From Actinomycetota bacterium (GTDB taxonomy: Bacteria > Actinomycetota > Acidimicrobiia > Acidimicrobiales > Ilumatobacteraceae), in contig JAPKZT010000281.1 of the NCBI GenBank assembly GCA_026393655.1, forward strand, positions 1-9,818: a stretch of DNA of 9,818 bases. Reading direction: 5' to 3'. The notes under the pieces are model-generated. The model worked only from the letters and a program-made list of their open reading frames with translations. It did not search any database and was not told the DNA's origin. Made by a program: the position numbers and the translations under genes. Below, in pieces: positions 1 through 6,245 of the stretch (positions are counted from its first letter, which is position 1; the number at the start of each line of letters is the position of its first letter).

Positions 1-258
1 GTCAAAGCGACGGCGACGTGTTTGCTGGAGCGTGATGACATCACTAATCGACTTAGCGAGATTAAATGTCCTGCGATTATCTTGCATGGCACTGAGGACA
101 CTGCAATTTCAATGGAGCGCGCCGAGAACTTGCGTAATGGTCTCGTCGGCGCAGGCAAGATCATCCCAATCAAAGGCGCCGCGCATGCATCAAATCTGAC
201 CCACGCACATTTGGTTAATCCACCATTGCTTGAGTTTCTACGTCGCGTCGCGAAATAA
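1..258 (+). CDS. alpha/beta hydrolase, C-terminal part (5' end outside the window)
   Basis: The frame is open from the first base, and only the last 85 residues are present. They show the C-terminal half of an alpha/beta-hydrolase fold: a beta-strand with ILHGTEDTAI, whose Asp (residue 33 of the visible part) sits where the acid of the catalytic triad is expected, then KGAAHASNL, whose His (residue 62) fits the catalytic base, and a final helix ending in LLEFLRRVAK. This order is typical of the large hydrolase family (enol-lactonases, haloperoxidase-like esterases, lipases). The nucleophile elbow and lid lie upstream, so the substrate cannot be deduced. The stop codon lies 10 nt before coaA on the same strand, so the two are probably co-transcribed. 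A TTG at 22 could be read as a start, but it would leave a protein without a nucleophile, so the gene is clearly longer. Confidence 0.8.
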   Translation, partial: VKATATCLLERDDITNRLSEIKCPAIILHGTEDTAISMERAENLRNGLVGAGKIIPIKGAAHASNLTHAHLVNPPLLEFLRRVAK

Positions 259-268
259 CTTTTGTTAA

Positions 269-1201
269 ATGATTGCCGATAACGACGTCGACAGATATTT
301 GCGGTTTGACCGCGAACAATGGTCAATGTTGCGCGCACAAACACCGCTCACGCTCAGCGAAAAAGAACTTGAGGCGTTGCGAGGTATCAACGATCGTATT
401 GATCTAGACGAGGTGGCGACTATTTATTTACCCCTCACACGTTTGTTAAACCTCTATGTTGCCGCGACGCAAAACTTGCACCGGGTTTCAGCGACGTTTC
501 TTGGCACGATGGCACCAAAGATGCCATACGTAATCGGTATTGCCGGCAGCGTCGCGGTCGGCAAAAGCACTTCGGCTCGAATTCTGCAGTCATTGCTTAT
601 GCGTTGGCCCGAGCACCCCCGAGTTGAACTAATTACCACAGACGGATTTTTATATCCGAATGCAGTGCTTGAAGAGCGTGGGCTGATGAATCGCAAGGGA
701 TTCCCCGAGAGTTACGACACGAAACGACTGCTGCAGTTTGTTCGTGATGTCAAAGCCGGCACAGCAGAAGTATCTGCCCCCGTATACAACCACGTTGTCT
801 ATGACGTGATGCCTAGTCACGAAGAGGTCGTACATCAGCCCGATATTTTAATTGTTGAAGGCTTGAATGTGTTGCAGGTTGGTTCGGGCAATACCGAATT
901 CGTCTCAGATTATTTCGACTTTTCGATCTACATCGACGCACTTGAAAAAGATATTGAAAGTTGGTTTATTGAACGCTTCCAAACTCTAAGAAAAACAGTT
1001 TTTCAAGACCCAAATAGTTTCTTTAAACACTTTGCTGATTTGACGCAAGACCAGGCCGTCGCGCTCGCACATGAAATTTGGGCTGGCATTAACGGCCTAA
1101 ACCTAAAAGAGAATATTCAACCAACTCGAGCCCGCGCATCACTCGTGATTCAAAAAGGAGCAGACCACAAAGTAAACGCAGTACACCTGCGAAAACTCTA
1201 A
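269..1201 (+). CDS. coaA: type I pantothenate kinase
   Basis: This enzyme phosphorylates pantothenate with ATP, the first and usually rate-limiting step of coenzyme A synthesis in the cytoplasm. At 310 residues it is close to the usual length of about 316. The N-terminus (YLRFDREQW, then LTLSEKELEALRGIND) is like E. coli CoaA. The Walker A loop GSVAVGKS is at residues 93-100 (Lys99), ELITTDGFLYPN at 120-131 holds Asp125, PVYNHVVYDV at 171-180 holds the pantothenate-contacting His175, ILIVEGLNVLQ is at 193-203, and RFQTLRKTVFQDP at 236-248 is the second pantothenate/ATP segment. The end, PTRARASLVIQKGADH, is also typical. Type I kinases are usually inhibited by CoA; that is family knowledge. 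The ATG at 269 has no clear Shine-Dalgarno, but it lies 10 nt after the preceding stop and gives the expected N-terminus. Confidence 0.96.
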   Translation: MIADNDVDRYLRFDREQWSMLRAQTPLTLSEKELEALRGINDRIDLDEVATIYLPLTRLLNLYVAATQNLHRVSATFLGTMAPKMPYVIGIAGSVAVGKSTSARILQSLLMRWPEHPRVELITTDGFLYPNAVLEERGLMNRKGFPESYDTKRLLQFVRDVKAGTAEVSAPVYNHVVYDVMPSHEEVVHQPDILIVEGLNVLQVGSGNTEFVSDYFDFSIYIDALEKDIESWFIERFQTLRKTVFQDPNSFFKHFADLTQDQAVALAHEIWAGINGLNLKENIQPTRARASLVIQKGADHKVNAVHLRKL

Positions 1202-1263
1202 AGTCACTTACTGAGTTAGGCTTCAATGCAACCGAAAAAATGCACGGAATGATTATAAATGAT

Positions 1264-1268
1264 AAGGA
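1264..1268 (+). promoter_or_regulatory. Shine-Dalgarno AAGGA deciding the TTG start of the methyltransferase
   Basis: AAGGA lies 6 nt before the TTG at 1275. Nearby ATG codons at 1249 and 1259 are in other frames, so this site is what fixes the TTG start. A TATAAA-like box at 1254-1259 lies just upstream, but no matching -35 is visible at a proper distance. Confidence 0.7.
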
Positions 1269-1274
1269 ATAATT

Positions 1275-1952
1275 TTGGATTCAAAGAAAACTGACACACA
1301 TTATTACGAAGAACTGTTTGAAAAGACTGCGAGCCAGTCGGCCGAAACTTTAGGTTCGCATTACAACTATTCATGGAAAACCGACCCTCGTCGAATGCTG
1401 TTTGCATTTTCGCGATACAAGTTCGTTGGCAAAATGTTTGAGGGGTTTGATCGAGTTTTAGAAGTCGGTTGTGGGGATGCTTCGGCAACAAGGCTCGTTC
1501 AGCAAACTGTAAAAAAAGTCGTAGTGACAGACTTTGACCAAGTATTTATTAGCGACATTGAGAGCCGACAACAGACTGACTGGCGCCTTGATGCGAGAGT
1601 TCACGACATGGTCGCAGAGCCACTTCAAGAAAATTTTGACGGAATTTTTAGTCTTGATGTTTTAGAACATATTGAGGCTGTTCATGAAAACGCATTTTTG
1701 AAGAACATTTGTATCTCGTTAGACGAGCACGGCACGTTCATTGTTGGTATGCCGTCTCTTGAATCACAGGCGTATGCCTCGGAGGCCAGCAAATTTGGCC
1801 ATGTGAACTGCAAATCTGGTACGGAATTACGTGATCTCTTAAAGAAATACTTTCACAGCGTTTTCATGTTTTCAATGAACGACGAAGTAGTTCACACAGG
1901 GTTTTTCCCTATGGCTCACTACTTGATTGCGGTTTGCTGCGACAAAAAATAG
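1275..1952 (+). CDS. class I SAM-dependent methyltransferase, substrate unknown
   Basis: This 225-residue cytoplasmic protein has the Rossmann-type methyltransferase core. Motif I is VLEVGCGDAS at 61-70 (SAM binding), an acidic end of strand 2 is VVVTDFDQV at 82-90, and motif IV is FDGIFSLDVLEHI at 121-133. The strand after it carries GTFIVGMPSLESQAY (153-167), a feature I associate with methyltransferases of surface-polysaccharide clusters; that association is weak. Start choice: a stop codon at 1263-1265 closes the frame upstream, and the first usable start is TTG at 1275. It is preceded at 6 nt by AAGGA (1264-1268), one of only two clear Shine-Dalgarno sequences in the window. GC is about 44% by hand count over 1321-1920, only slightly below neighbouring genes. 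It stands alone: 73 nt after coaA, and abutting the convergent HTH gene. The acceptor molecule cannot be named. Confidence 0.85.
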   Translation: MDSKKTDTHYYEELFEKTASQSAETLGSHYNYSWKTDPRRMLFAFSRYKFVGKMFEGFDRVLEVGCGDASATRLVQQTVKKVVVTDFDQVFISDIESRQQTDWRLDARVHDMVAEPLQENFDGIFSLDVLEHIEAVHENAFLKNICISLDEHGTFIVGMPSLESQAYASEASKFGHVNCKSGTELRDLLKKYFHSVFMFSMNDEVVHTGFFPMAHYLIAVCCDKK

Positions 1953-2318
1953 TTAGCGGTGCAGTGAGTTGAGATAGTTGTAGACGGTGATTCGCGAGAC
2001 GCCCATCGCATCAGCGACGTCTTCAACCGCACGACGCAACGTAAACGCACCTCGCTCATCGAGTAATCGAATCGCCCGTTGTTTGCTGGTGCGCGATAAA
2101 TCAGAAAGTTTCGCGTCAAGCTCACGCTCAACGGCCTCGATCATCCGATCTAACGCACCGTGCAGCGCAGGCAGCCGCACTGCCGCAACAATAACCCCAT
2201 CAACTTCAAGCGTTACATCGCCATTCTTGATGTGGTCAACATCAATCAATACTCCACCGATTGCTGAAATTAACGGTTCAATCGTTGTTAACAACGAATC
2301 TCTTTTGTGGTCTTTCAT
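1953..2318 (-). CDS. DauR/YheO-type (HTH_22) transcriptional regulator, short form
   Basis: This is a 121-residue predicted DNA-binding regulator. The C-terminal segment from about residue 75 to 119 (LSRTSKQRAIRLLDERGAF, then VEDVADAMGVSRITVYNYL) matches the DauR/YheO-type helix-turn-helix: a 'LDERG.F.L..AVE.VA..LGVSR.TVYNYL' pattern with the recognition helix near 106-117. Classical members are about 200-240 residues with an N-terminal PAS-like YheO domain. Here that domain is replaced by a compact region of about 70 residues (GGVLIDVDHI, VDGVIVAAVRLPALHGALDRM) that I do not recognise and that could bind a ligand or mediate dimerisation. It lies 10 nt downstream of the thiamine-binding gene on the same strand, so the two form an operon. 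Its stop abuts the stop of the convergent methyltransferase. Candidate targets are its own operon and the divergent amidohydrolase promoter. Confidence 0.85.
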   Translation of the reverse strand: MKDHKRDSLLTTIEPLISAIGGVLIDVDHIKNGDVTLEVDGVIVAAVRLPALHGALDRMIEAVERELDAKLSDLSRTSKQRAIRLLDERGAFTLRRAVEDVADAMGVSRITVYNYLNSLHR

Positions 2319-2328
2319 TGTTCAACTA

Positions 2329-2562
2329 TTATTCAAAACGCGATACTGCAATATTGACAAACGTCGCGCCATTTTCATAGGCAATACGCAATAAATCGCC
2401 GACAACAATTGGCAAAGTTTCATCGTCAACGCTAAACAGCGAACCGAAAGGTCCAAAATCTACAGCGATGCCATGAGCCTCAACGGCTGCAACCGCCTCA
2501 GTGACGTGCTTTCCTGGATCTCCCTCAACGAATGGCTCAATCGTGAACTCAACTGTCAACAT
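2329..2562 (-). CDS. thiamine-binding protein, MTH1187/YkoF family (small single-domain form)
   Basis: This family (Pfam Thiamine_BP, formerly DUF77) forms small ferredoxin-like alpha/beta proteins that bind thiamine or hydroxymethylpyrimidine. The 77 residues align through the whole fold: strand 1 MLTVEFTIEP (usual form 'elsv.Plg'), helix 1 GKHVTEAVAAVEAHGI, strand 2/3 AVDFGPFGSLFSVDDE (usual 'Y.l.pmgT..EGe.de'), helix 2 IVVGDLLRIAYENGA and strand 4 FVNIAVSRFE. It is shorter than the usual 95-100 residues because it ends right after strand 4. Start choice: ATGs at 2637 and 2586 are also in frame. The ATG at 2562 begins exactly at strand 1 and lies 9 nt after a TATATT box, while the other two would sit before that box. 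First gene of an operon with the HTH regulator. Cytoplasmic; no signal peptide is visible. Confidence 0.8.
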   Translation of the reverse strand: MLTVEFTIEPFVEGDPGKHVTEAVAAVEAHGIAVDFGPFGSLFSVDDETLPIVVGDLLRIAYENGATFVNIAVSRFE

Positions 2563-2571
2563 ATGCCGTTC

Positions 2572-2577
2572 AATATA
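2572..2577 (-). promoter_or_regulatory. -10-like box TATATT for the thiamine-binding/HTH operon
   Basis: On the minus strand TATATT is followed by 9 nt and then the ATG at 2562, so the transcript would have only a very short leader. No good -35 hexamer is visible 16-18 nt upstream. The 11-bp tandem repeats at 2597-2618 cover the expected -35 and upstream area, which would suit regulation. Confidence 0.5.
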
Positions 2578-2596
2578 CACAAGCATTCTGAGTTGA

Positions 2597-2618
2597 GAAT
2601 TGACAGCGAATTGAGAGC
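2597..2618. repeat. two abutting 11-bp direct repeats, candidate operator
   Basis: GAATTGACAGC (2597-2607) is followed directly by GAATTGAGAGC (2608-2618), with one mismatch in 11. A related GTTGAGA lies just before, at 2592-2598. The period equals about one helical turn, so bound protomers would sit on the same DNA face. The repeats lie in the 73-nt divergent region between the thiamine-binding/HTH operon and the amidohydrolase, and include the TTGACA -35 of the latter. The HTH regulator encoded next door is the natural candidate binder; that is inference. Confidence 0.6.
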
Positions 2619-2630
2619 CGTATGTACGAT
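2600..2630 (+). promoter_or_regulatory. candidate promoter for the amidohydrolase/CoA-transferase operon
   Basis: A consensus -35 TTGACA (2600-2605) is followed by a 19-nt spacer and TACGAT (2625-2630), with the ATG of the amidohydrolase only 5 nt further on. There is no Shine-Dalgarno, so translation would be leaderless or nearly so. The spacer is slightly long. The -35 is part of the first 11-bp repeat. Confidence 0.5.
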
Positions 2631-2635
2631 TAAGC

Positions 2636-3910
2636 ATGGCAAAATCAACTGCAAATACTCCAGTAACGGCTGCACAAGAACGGCACGGTGCAGCCGCAGG
2701 TCTTAAAGATCAAGTTGGTGGATTAATGGACGCGACAATTGCCTTGCGTCGCGGTTTACATCAGTGGCCAGAGATCGGCAACACTTTGCCTAAAACTCGT
2801 GAGCAAGTACTGAGCGCGCTTGAAGGCTTGCCACTCGATATCACTTTGCATCAAACAACTAGTGGAATCGCCGCAATGTTGACTGGCGACAAGCCAGGCC
2901 CAACCGTGATGTTGCGTGGCGACATGGATGCTCTACCGATGCCCGAAAATACCGATCTTGATTTCGCATCAAAAACAGACGGCTGCATGCACGCATGCGG
3001 CCATGACACGCATACGTCAATGTTGGTCAGCACTGCTAAGTTGCTCAGTGAACGACGCAGTGAAATACCTGGTCGGGTGTTGTTTATGTTTCAGCCGGGC
3101 GAAGAAGGCCATCATGGCGCGAAATTTATGTTGGATGAAGGTCTGCTAAATGTTTCAAAATTAAAAGACGGCACCGAATCACCGATCAAGGCTGCCTACG
3201 CGTTACATATAGTTTCTTCGATGCCCGCGGGGATGGTCGGCACTCGAGGCGGCCCGATGATGGCTTCTAGCGATGTTCTTTCAATCACGATTACTGGCAA
3301 AGGCGGTCACGCTTCTGAGCCGTTTAGAACTCTTGACCCGATACCGGTGGCATGCGAAATTGTGCAAGCACTGCAGATGATGATTACTCGGCGCATAGAA
3401 ACTTTTGATCCAGCCGTTGTGACGGTTACTAAATTAATTGCTGGCACCACAACTAATGTGATTCCTGAAACGGCAAAAATTGAGGGAACAATTCGTGCGG
3501 TGAGTGAAAAGACTCGCAAAAAAGTTCACGATTCAATTCGCCGAGTCGCTGAAGGCATCGCCGCTGCGCATGAAATGCAAGCGGCAGTTGAGATAAGAAC
3601 TGGATACCCAGTAACTGTCAATGACAAACCAAGCGTGGATTTCGCACTTGATGTCGCAGAATCTCTACTCGGTGAAGGCAAAGCAGTGCATTTGCCATCG
3701 CCAGCGATGGGTGCCGAAGACTTCAGTTATGTCTTGAATCAAATCCCTGGAGCGATGGTGTTTCTTGGTGGCACACCTCAAGGCGTGAACCCAGCAACGG
3801 CGGCGCCGAACCACTCGAACCGTGTGATGTTTGACGAAACAGCAATGGCTCACGGCATCGCACTTTATTCGTCGCTTGCTTTGCGCACACTCGGCGTCAC
3901 GCTGAACTAA
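2636..3910 (+). CDS. M20D-family metal-dependent amidohydrolase (IAA-amino-acid/hippurate hydrolase-like)
   Basis: This cytoplasmic 424-residue enzyme should hydrolyse an amide bond of an N-acylated amino acid or similar compound with a bimetal centre. The family pattern is complete: LHQWPEIG (41-48), VMLRGDMDALP (91-101), MHACGHDTHT (118-127) with Cys121 and His123 as metal ligands, FQPGEEG (152-158) with Glu156 as general base and Glu157 as ligand, ALHI with His191, the lid/dimer domain start GKGGHASEP (221-229), TTTNVIPETA (271-280), GAEDFSYVL (359-367) and PNHSN (391-395) with His393. Length is slightly above the usual 380-400 because of an N-terminal extension of about 25 residues (Ala/Thr/Gln-rich). 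Substrate cannot be fixed from sequence; this family covers hippurate, indole-acetyl-amino acids and N-acetyl-diaminopimelate. The CoA-transferase follows 4 nt downstream, hinting that the released carboxylic acid is activated to a CoA ester. Confidence 0.9.
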   Translation: MAKSTANTPVTAAQERHGAAAGLKDQVGGLMDATIALRRGLHQWPEIGNTLPKTREQVLSALEGLPLDITLHQTTSGIAAMLTGDKPGPTVMLRGDMDALPMPENTDLDFASKTDGCMHACGHDTHTSMLVSTAKLLSERRSEIPGRVLFMFQPGEEGHHGAKFMLDEGLLNVSKLKDGTESPIKAAYALHIVSSMPAGMVGTRGGPMMASSDVLSITITGKGGHASEPFRTLDPIPVACEIVQALQMMITRRIETFDPAVVTVTKLIAGTTTNVIPETAKIEGTIRAVSEKTRKKVHDSIRRVAEGIAAAHEMQAAVEIRTGYPVTVNDKPSVDFALDVAESLLGEGKAVHLPSPAMGAEDFSYVLNQIPGAMVFLGGTPQGVNPATAAPNHSNRVMFDETAMAHGIALYSSLALRTLGVTLN

Positions 3911-3914
3911 CAAA

Positions 3915-5132
3915 ATGCGTCCGCTTGAAGGGGTTCGAGTTCTCGACTTCACTCGAGTCTTATCTGGGCCTCATGCGACACGAATGTTGTGCGATCTTGG
4001 TGCCGATGTAATCAAAGTTGAACAACCCAGTGGCGACCTAACTCGATTTTCAAGTCCACGCATCAACTCGAACGCCACTTATTTCATTCAACAAAATGTT
4101 GGTAAACGCAATATCTCACTTGATCTAACAAAACAAGAAGCAGTTAATTTGATCACACAACTTGTTGACAAGTGCGATGTCGTAATTGAAAACTTTCGGC
4201 CTGGCGTGATGAAGCGAATGAATCTCGATCACCTGACGCTGCGTGCAAAATATCCGAAAATTATTTATGCGTCAATAACTGGCTACGGCAACACTGGCCC
4301 TTGGGTTGATCGACGAGCTTATGCGCCAGTTGTGAACGCCGAGATGGGTTTAACAAAGCGCCAGGGTGATGCGCGCGGCGGAGAATACGCAAATGATCCG
4401 TTTAGTCACGGTGATGTCTACACAGCGGTTGAGTGCGCGGCCGCGATTTTGGCGGCGCTATATCAACGCGAGCGGACTGGCGAAGGCCAATACATAGATT
4501 TATCGATGGCACAAACTTTGCTATATGTCAACGAACATGCACACGACGCACTTTGGGATCAACCTGTTTCGCCTGACGCAATTCGCTCGTTTCGACCAGA
4601 AGATTATCCAGTGTTAACGACTAAAGACGGTGTCACCTCAGTCGTTAGTGGTCACCCAGCAGAGCGTGGAACATTTGACTTTTTTGTTGCGGCGATGAAA
4701 GCACCACAACTTCTTGACGACCCGCGATTCAGAACTGTAGAAACACGGCTCGCCAACTTAGACGCGCTGATGAAATTGATTGAAGATTGGGCACACACAG
4801 TCGCAACTGTCGGCGAACTCGAAGCCGAACTTGCCAAACACAAATTGGCAATGGGGCGACTTCGCAGTGTTGGCGAAGTTGCACAAACTGATTGGGCTAA
4901 ACAACGCAACGCATTTATAGAAGTCAGTGATCGTGGCACAGGCAAAATCAAACTCCCAAATTCGCCATGGATTTTCTCTGGCTCAGATACATCTACTCGT
5001 GGTGTGGCTAAATATCGTGGCGAAGACAATGAAGAAGTTATGCGTGAACTGCTTGGATTGTCAGAACAACAAATTAAAGATTTATATCATCGTGAGATTT
5101 TGTCACAACGCCTGCCGAATAAAAATAGTTAA
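3915..5132 (+). CDS. CaiB/BaiF family (class III) CoA-transferase
   Basis: Class III CoA-transferases move CoA between carboxylic acids through an enzyme-bound acyl anhydride on an Asp. The 405 residues have the family length and motifs: MRPLEGVRVLDFTRVLSGPHATRMLCDLGADVIKVE-type N-terminus (written here in outline: LEGVRVLDF 4-12, SGPHATRMLCDLGADVIKVE 17-36), KRNISLDL (64-71), VIENFRPGVM (90-99), YASITGYGNTGP (118-129), and PFSHGDVYTAVECAAAILAAL (162-182), where Asp167 aligns with the catalytic Asp. TGEGQYIDLSM (188-198) follows. Within the family (succinyl-CoA:mesaconate, formyl-CoA, carnitine and bile-acid enzymes) I cannot choose a substrate. The ATG is 4 nt after the amidohydrolase stop with no separate ribosome site, suggesting coupled expression. 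The stop lies 11 nt from the stop of the convergent dut gene. Confidence 0.92.
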   Translation: MRPLEGVRVLDFTRVLSGPHATRMLCDLGADVIKVEQPSGDLTRFSSPRINSNATYFIQQNVGKRNISLDLTKQEAVNLITQLVDKCDVVIENFRPGVMKRMNLDHLTLRAKYPKIIYASITGYGNTGPWVDRRAYAPVVNAEMGLTKRQGDARGGEYANDPFSHGDVYTAVECAAAILAALYQRERTGEGQYIDLSMAQTLLYVNEHAHDALWDQPVSPDAIRSFRPEDYPVLTTKDGVTSVVSGHPAERGTFDFFVAAMKAPQLLDDPRFRTVETRLANLDALMKLIEDWAHTVATVGELEAELAKHKLAMGRLRSVGEVAQTDWAKQRNAFIEVSDRGTGKIKLPNSPWIFSGSDTSTRGVAKYRGEDNEEVMRELLGLSEQQIKDLYHREILSQRLPNKNS

Positions 5133-5143
5133 CGAACTTACCG

Positions 5144-5608
5144 CTACCGGCCTGAGTGGCCGAACCCACCGCCCCGATCTTCGCCTTCTAATTCGTCGAC
5201 GACATCCCAAGAAGTTGAGACAACTTGCTGAATAATTAATTGCGCGATCCGGTCACCGCGTGTAACTTGATAGTCAACTTTAGGGTCAGTATTAATCATG
5301 ATCACTTGAAGTTCGCCGCGATAACCGCTGTCGATGATGCCGGGTGTGTTGACAAGAGTGACTCCATGTTTTAATGCCAGCCCACTGCGCGGAACTACCT
5401 GTCCAAAAAAACCAACAGGAATCGCCACCGCAATGCCGGTCGGCACGAGCACTCGTCCACCGAGAGCCGGTAACACTGCATCTACGCGAGCATGTAAATC
5501 AATGCCAGCATCACCTGCGTGGGCTTGGGCTGGCAGTGGTAGATCTGAATCCAATCGCTTTACAGGTATTGAGATTTTTTGTTGGTTATTAAACGATTCA
5601 TTTGCCAC
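5144..5608 (-). CDS. dut: deoxyuridine 5'-triphosphate nucleotidohydrolase (dUTPase)
   Basis: This homotrimeric cytoplasmic enzyme hydrolyses dUTP to dUMP and pyrophosphate, keeping uracil out of DNA and supplying dUMP for dTMP. All five trimeric-dUTPase motifs are present (numbering from the GTG at 5608, 154 residues): motif 1 AGDAGIDL 31-38, motif 2 PRSGLA 73-78, motif 3 GIIDSGYRG 90-98 with catalytic Asp93, motif 4 RGDRIAQLI 117-125, and motif 5 RGGGFGHSG 145-153. Motif 5 is one residue shorter than the common RGxGGFGSTG form. Start choice: the open frame extends upstream to 5794, into the orn gene, but family length and the position of motif 1 argue for GTG at 5608. This lies 5 nt after TAATAT and has no Shine-Dalgarno. 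Transcribed divergently from orn. Confidence 0.95.
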   Translation of the reverse strand: MANESFNNQQKISIPVKRLDSDLPLPAQAHAGDAGIDLHARVDAVLPALGGRVLVPTGIAVAIPVGFFGQVVPRSGLALKHGVTLVNTPGIIDSGYRGELQVIMINTDPKVDYQVTRGDRIAQLIIQQVVSTSWDVVDELEGEDRGGGFGHSGR

Positions 5609-5613
5609 ACTAG

Positions 5614-5643
5614 ATATTAGAACCCGACGATAGAGCCCCGCAA
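5614..5643 (-). promoter_or_regulatory. candidate leaderless promoter of dut
   Basis: On the minus strand: -35 TTGCGG (5643-5638), 18-nt spacer, -10 TAATAT (5619-5614), then 5 nt to the GTG at 5608. This would give a transcript starting at or next to the start codon. The same TTGCGG hexamer occurs in front of the TlpA-like gene. Confidence 0.5.
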
Positions 5644-5680
5644 TCAACTGCAGGAAGTGCTGTACTGGCCAGAAAACTAA

Positions 5681-5686
5681 TAGATT
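5681..5686 (+). promoter_or_regulatory. -10-like box TAGATT supporting the GTG start of orn
   Basis: TAGATT is followed by 7 nt and the GTG at 5694, the spacing expected for a leaderless transcript. No -35 is convincing (TGCTGT at the right distance is poor). It overlaps the alternative TTG start at 5685, which makes that start less likely. Confidence 0.4.
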
Positions 5687-5693
5687 GCTTGGC

Positions 5694-6245
5694 GTGCTTG
5701 TGTGGATGGATCTTGAGATGACCGGGCTCGACCCCGCGACCGAAGTAATCGTTGAGATCGCCACATTGATTACTGATGACGAATTAAATGTCATTGCCGA
5801 AGGACCAGATTTAGTTATCTCTCAACCTGAGGCTGTGCTTGTGGCGATGGATCCGTTCGTAGTTCAGATGCATACGAGTTCTGGATTACTCACCGCGATT
5901 CGTGAATCAACGATCACTCTTGAGCAGGCTGGCATGCAAACGCTCGAGTTTTTAAAGAAACATATTCCTGAACCACGCACAATACCTCTTTGCGGAAACT
6001 CAATTGGCACTGACCGCAGATTCTTGGCGAAATATCTGCCAGAGATTGAAAATCATCTGCACTATCGCAGCGTTGATGTTTCAACAATTAAAGAACTTGT
6101 CAAGCGTTGGTACCCAGGGCTCGAAATTACTCGACCAACAAAAGCTGGCGCACATCGAGCATTAGACGACGTACAAGAAAGCATTCGCGAACTAAAGTTT
6201 TATCGCGAAAATGTTTTCAAGGAAAACACTATTACTCAAAAATAA
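5694..6245 (+). CDS. orn: oligoribonuclease
   Basis: Orn is the 3'-to-5' exonuclease that degrades 2-5 nt RNA fragments (and pGpG where c-di-GMP is used) to mononucleotides; it is generally essential. From the GTG at 5694 the product has 183 residues, the usual size. It is a DEDDh exonuclease: LVWMDLEMTGLDP near the start supplies Asp6 and Glu8, GNSIGTDRRFL supplies Asp107, and AGAHRALDDVQESIREL supplies His154 and Asp159. Start choice: TTG at 5685 and GTG at 5700 are in frame. GTG 5694 gives the standard 'M-LVW' N-terminus and lies 7 nt after TAGATT, while no Shine-Dalgarno supports any of them. The last 14 nt overlap the convergent thioesterase gene. Confidence 0.95.
   Translation: MLVWMDLEMTGLDPATEVIVEIATLITDDELNVIAEGPDLVISQPEAVLVAMDPFVVQMHTSSGLLTAIRESTITLEQAGMQTLEFLKKHIPEPRTIPLCGNSIGTDRRFLAKYLPEIENHLHYRSVDVSTIKELVKRWYPGLEITRPTKAGAHRALDDVQESIRELKFYRENVFKENTITQK

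Noticed and set aside
1275..1952. Horizontal acquisition of the methyltransferase
   Set aside because: GC is about 44% by hand count, only slightly under its neighbours, and no mobile element or repeat flanks it.
1987..2394. 135-codon plus-strand open frame opposite the HTH and thiamine-binding genes
   Set aside because: Ser/Thr/Arg-rich low-complexity translation typical of an antisense shadow; the minus-strand genes have clear families.
2563..2637. Longer N-terminus (102 residues) of the thiamine-binding protein from ATG 2637, or from 2586
   Set aside because: The extra residues precede strand 1 of the fold, ATG 2637 overlaps the start of the divergent gene, and the TATATT box lies downstream of both ATGs.
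5609..5794. 62-residue N-terminal extension of dUTPase
   Set aside because: It runs antisense into orn, covers both promoters, and lengthens a protein that already has full family length from GTG 5608.
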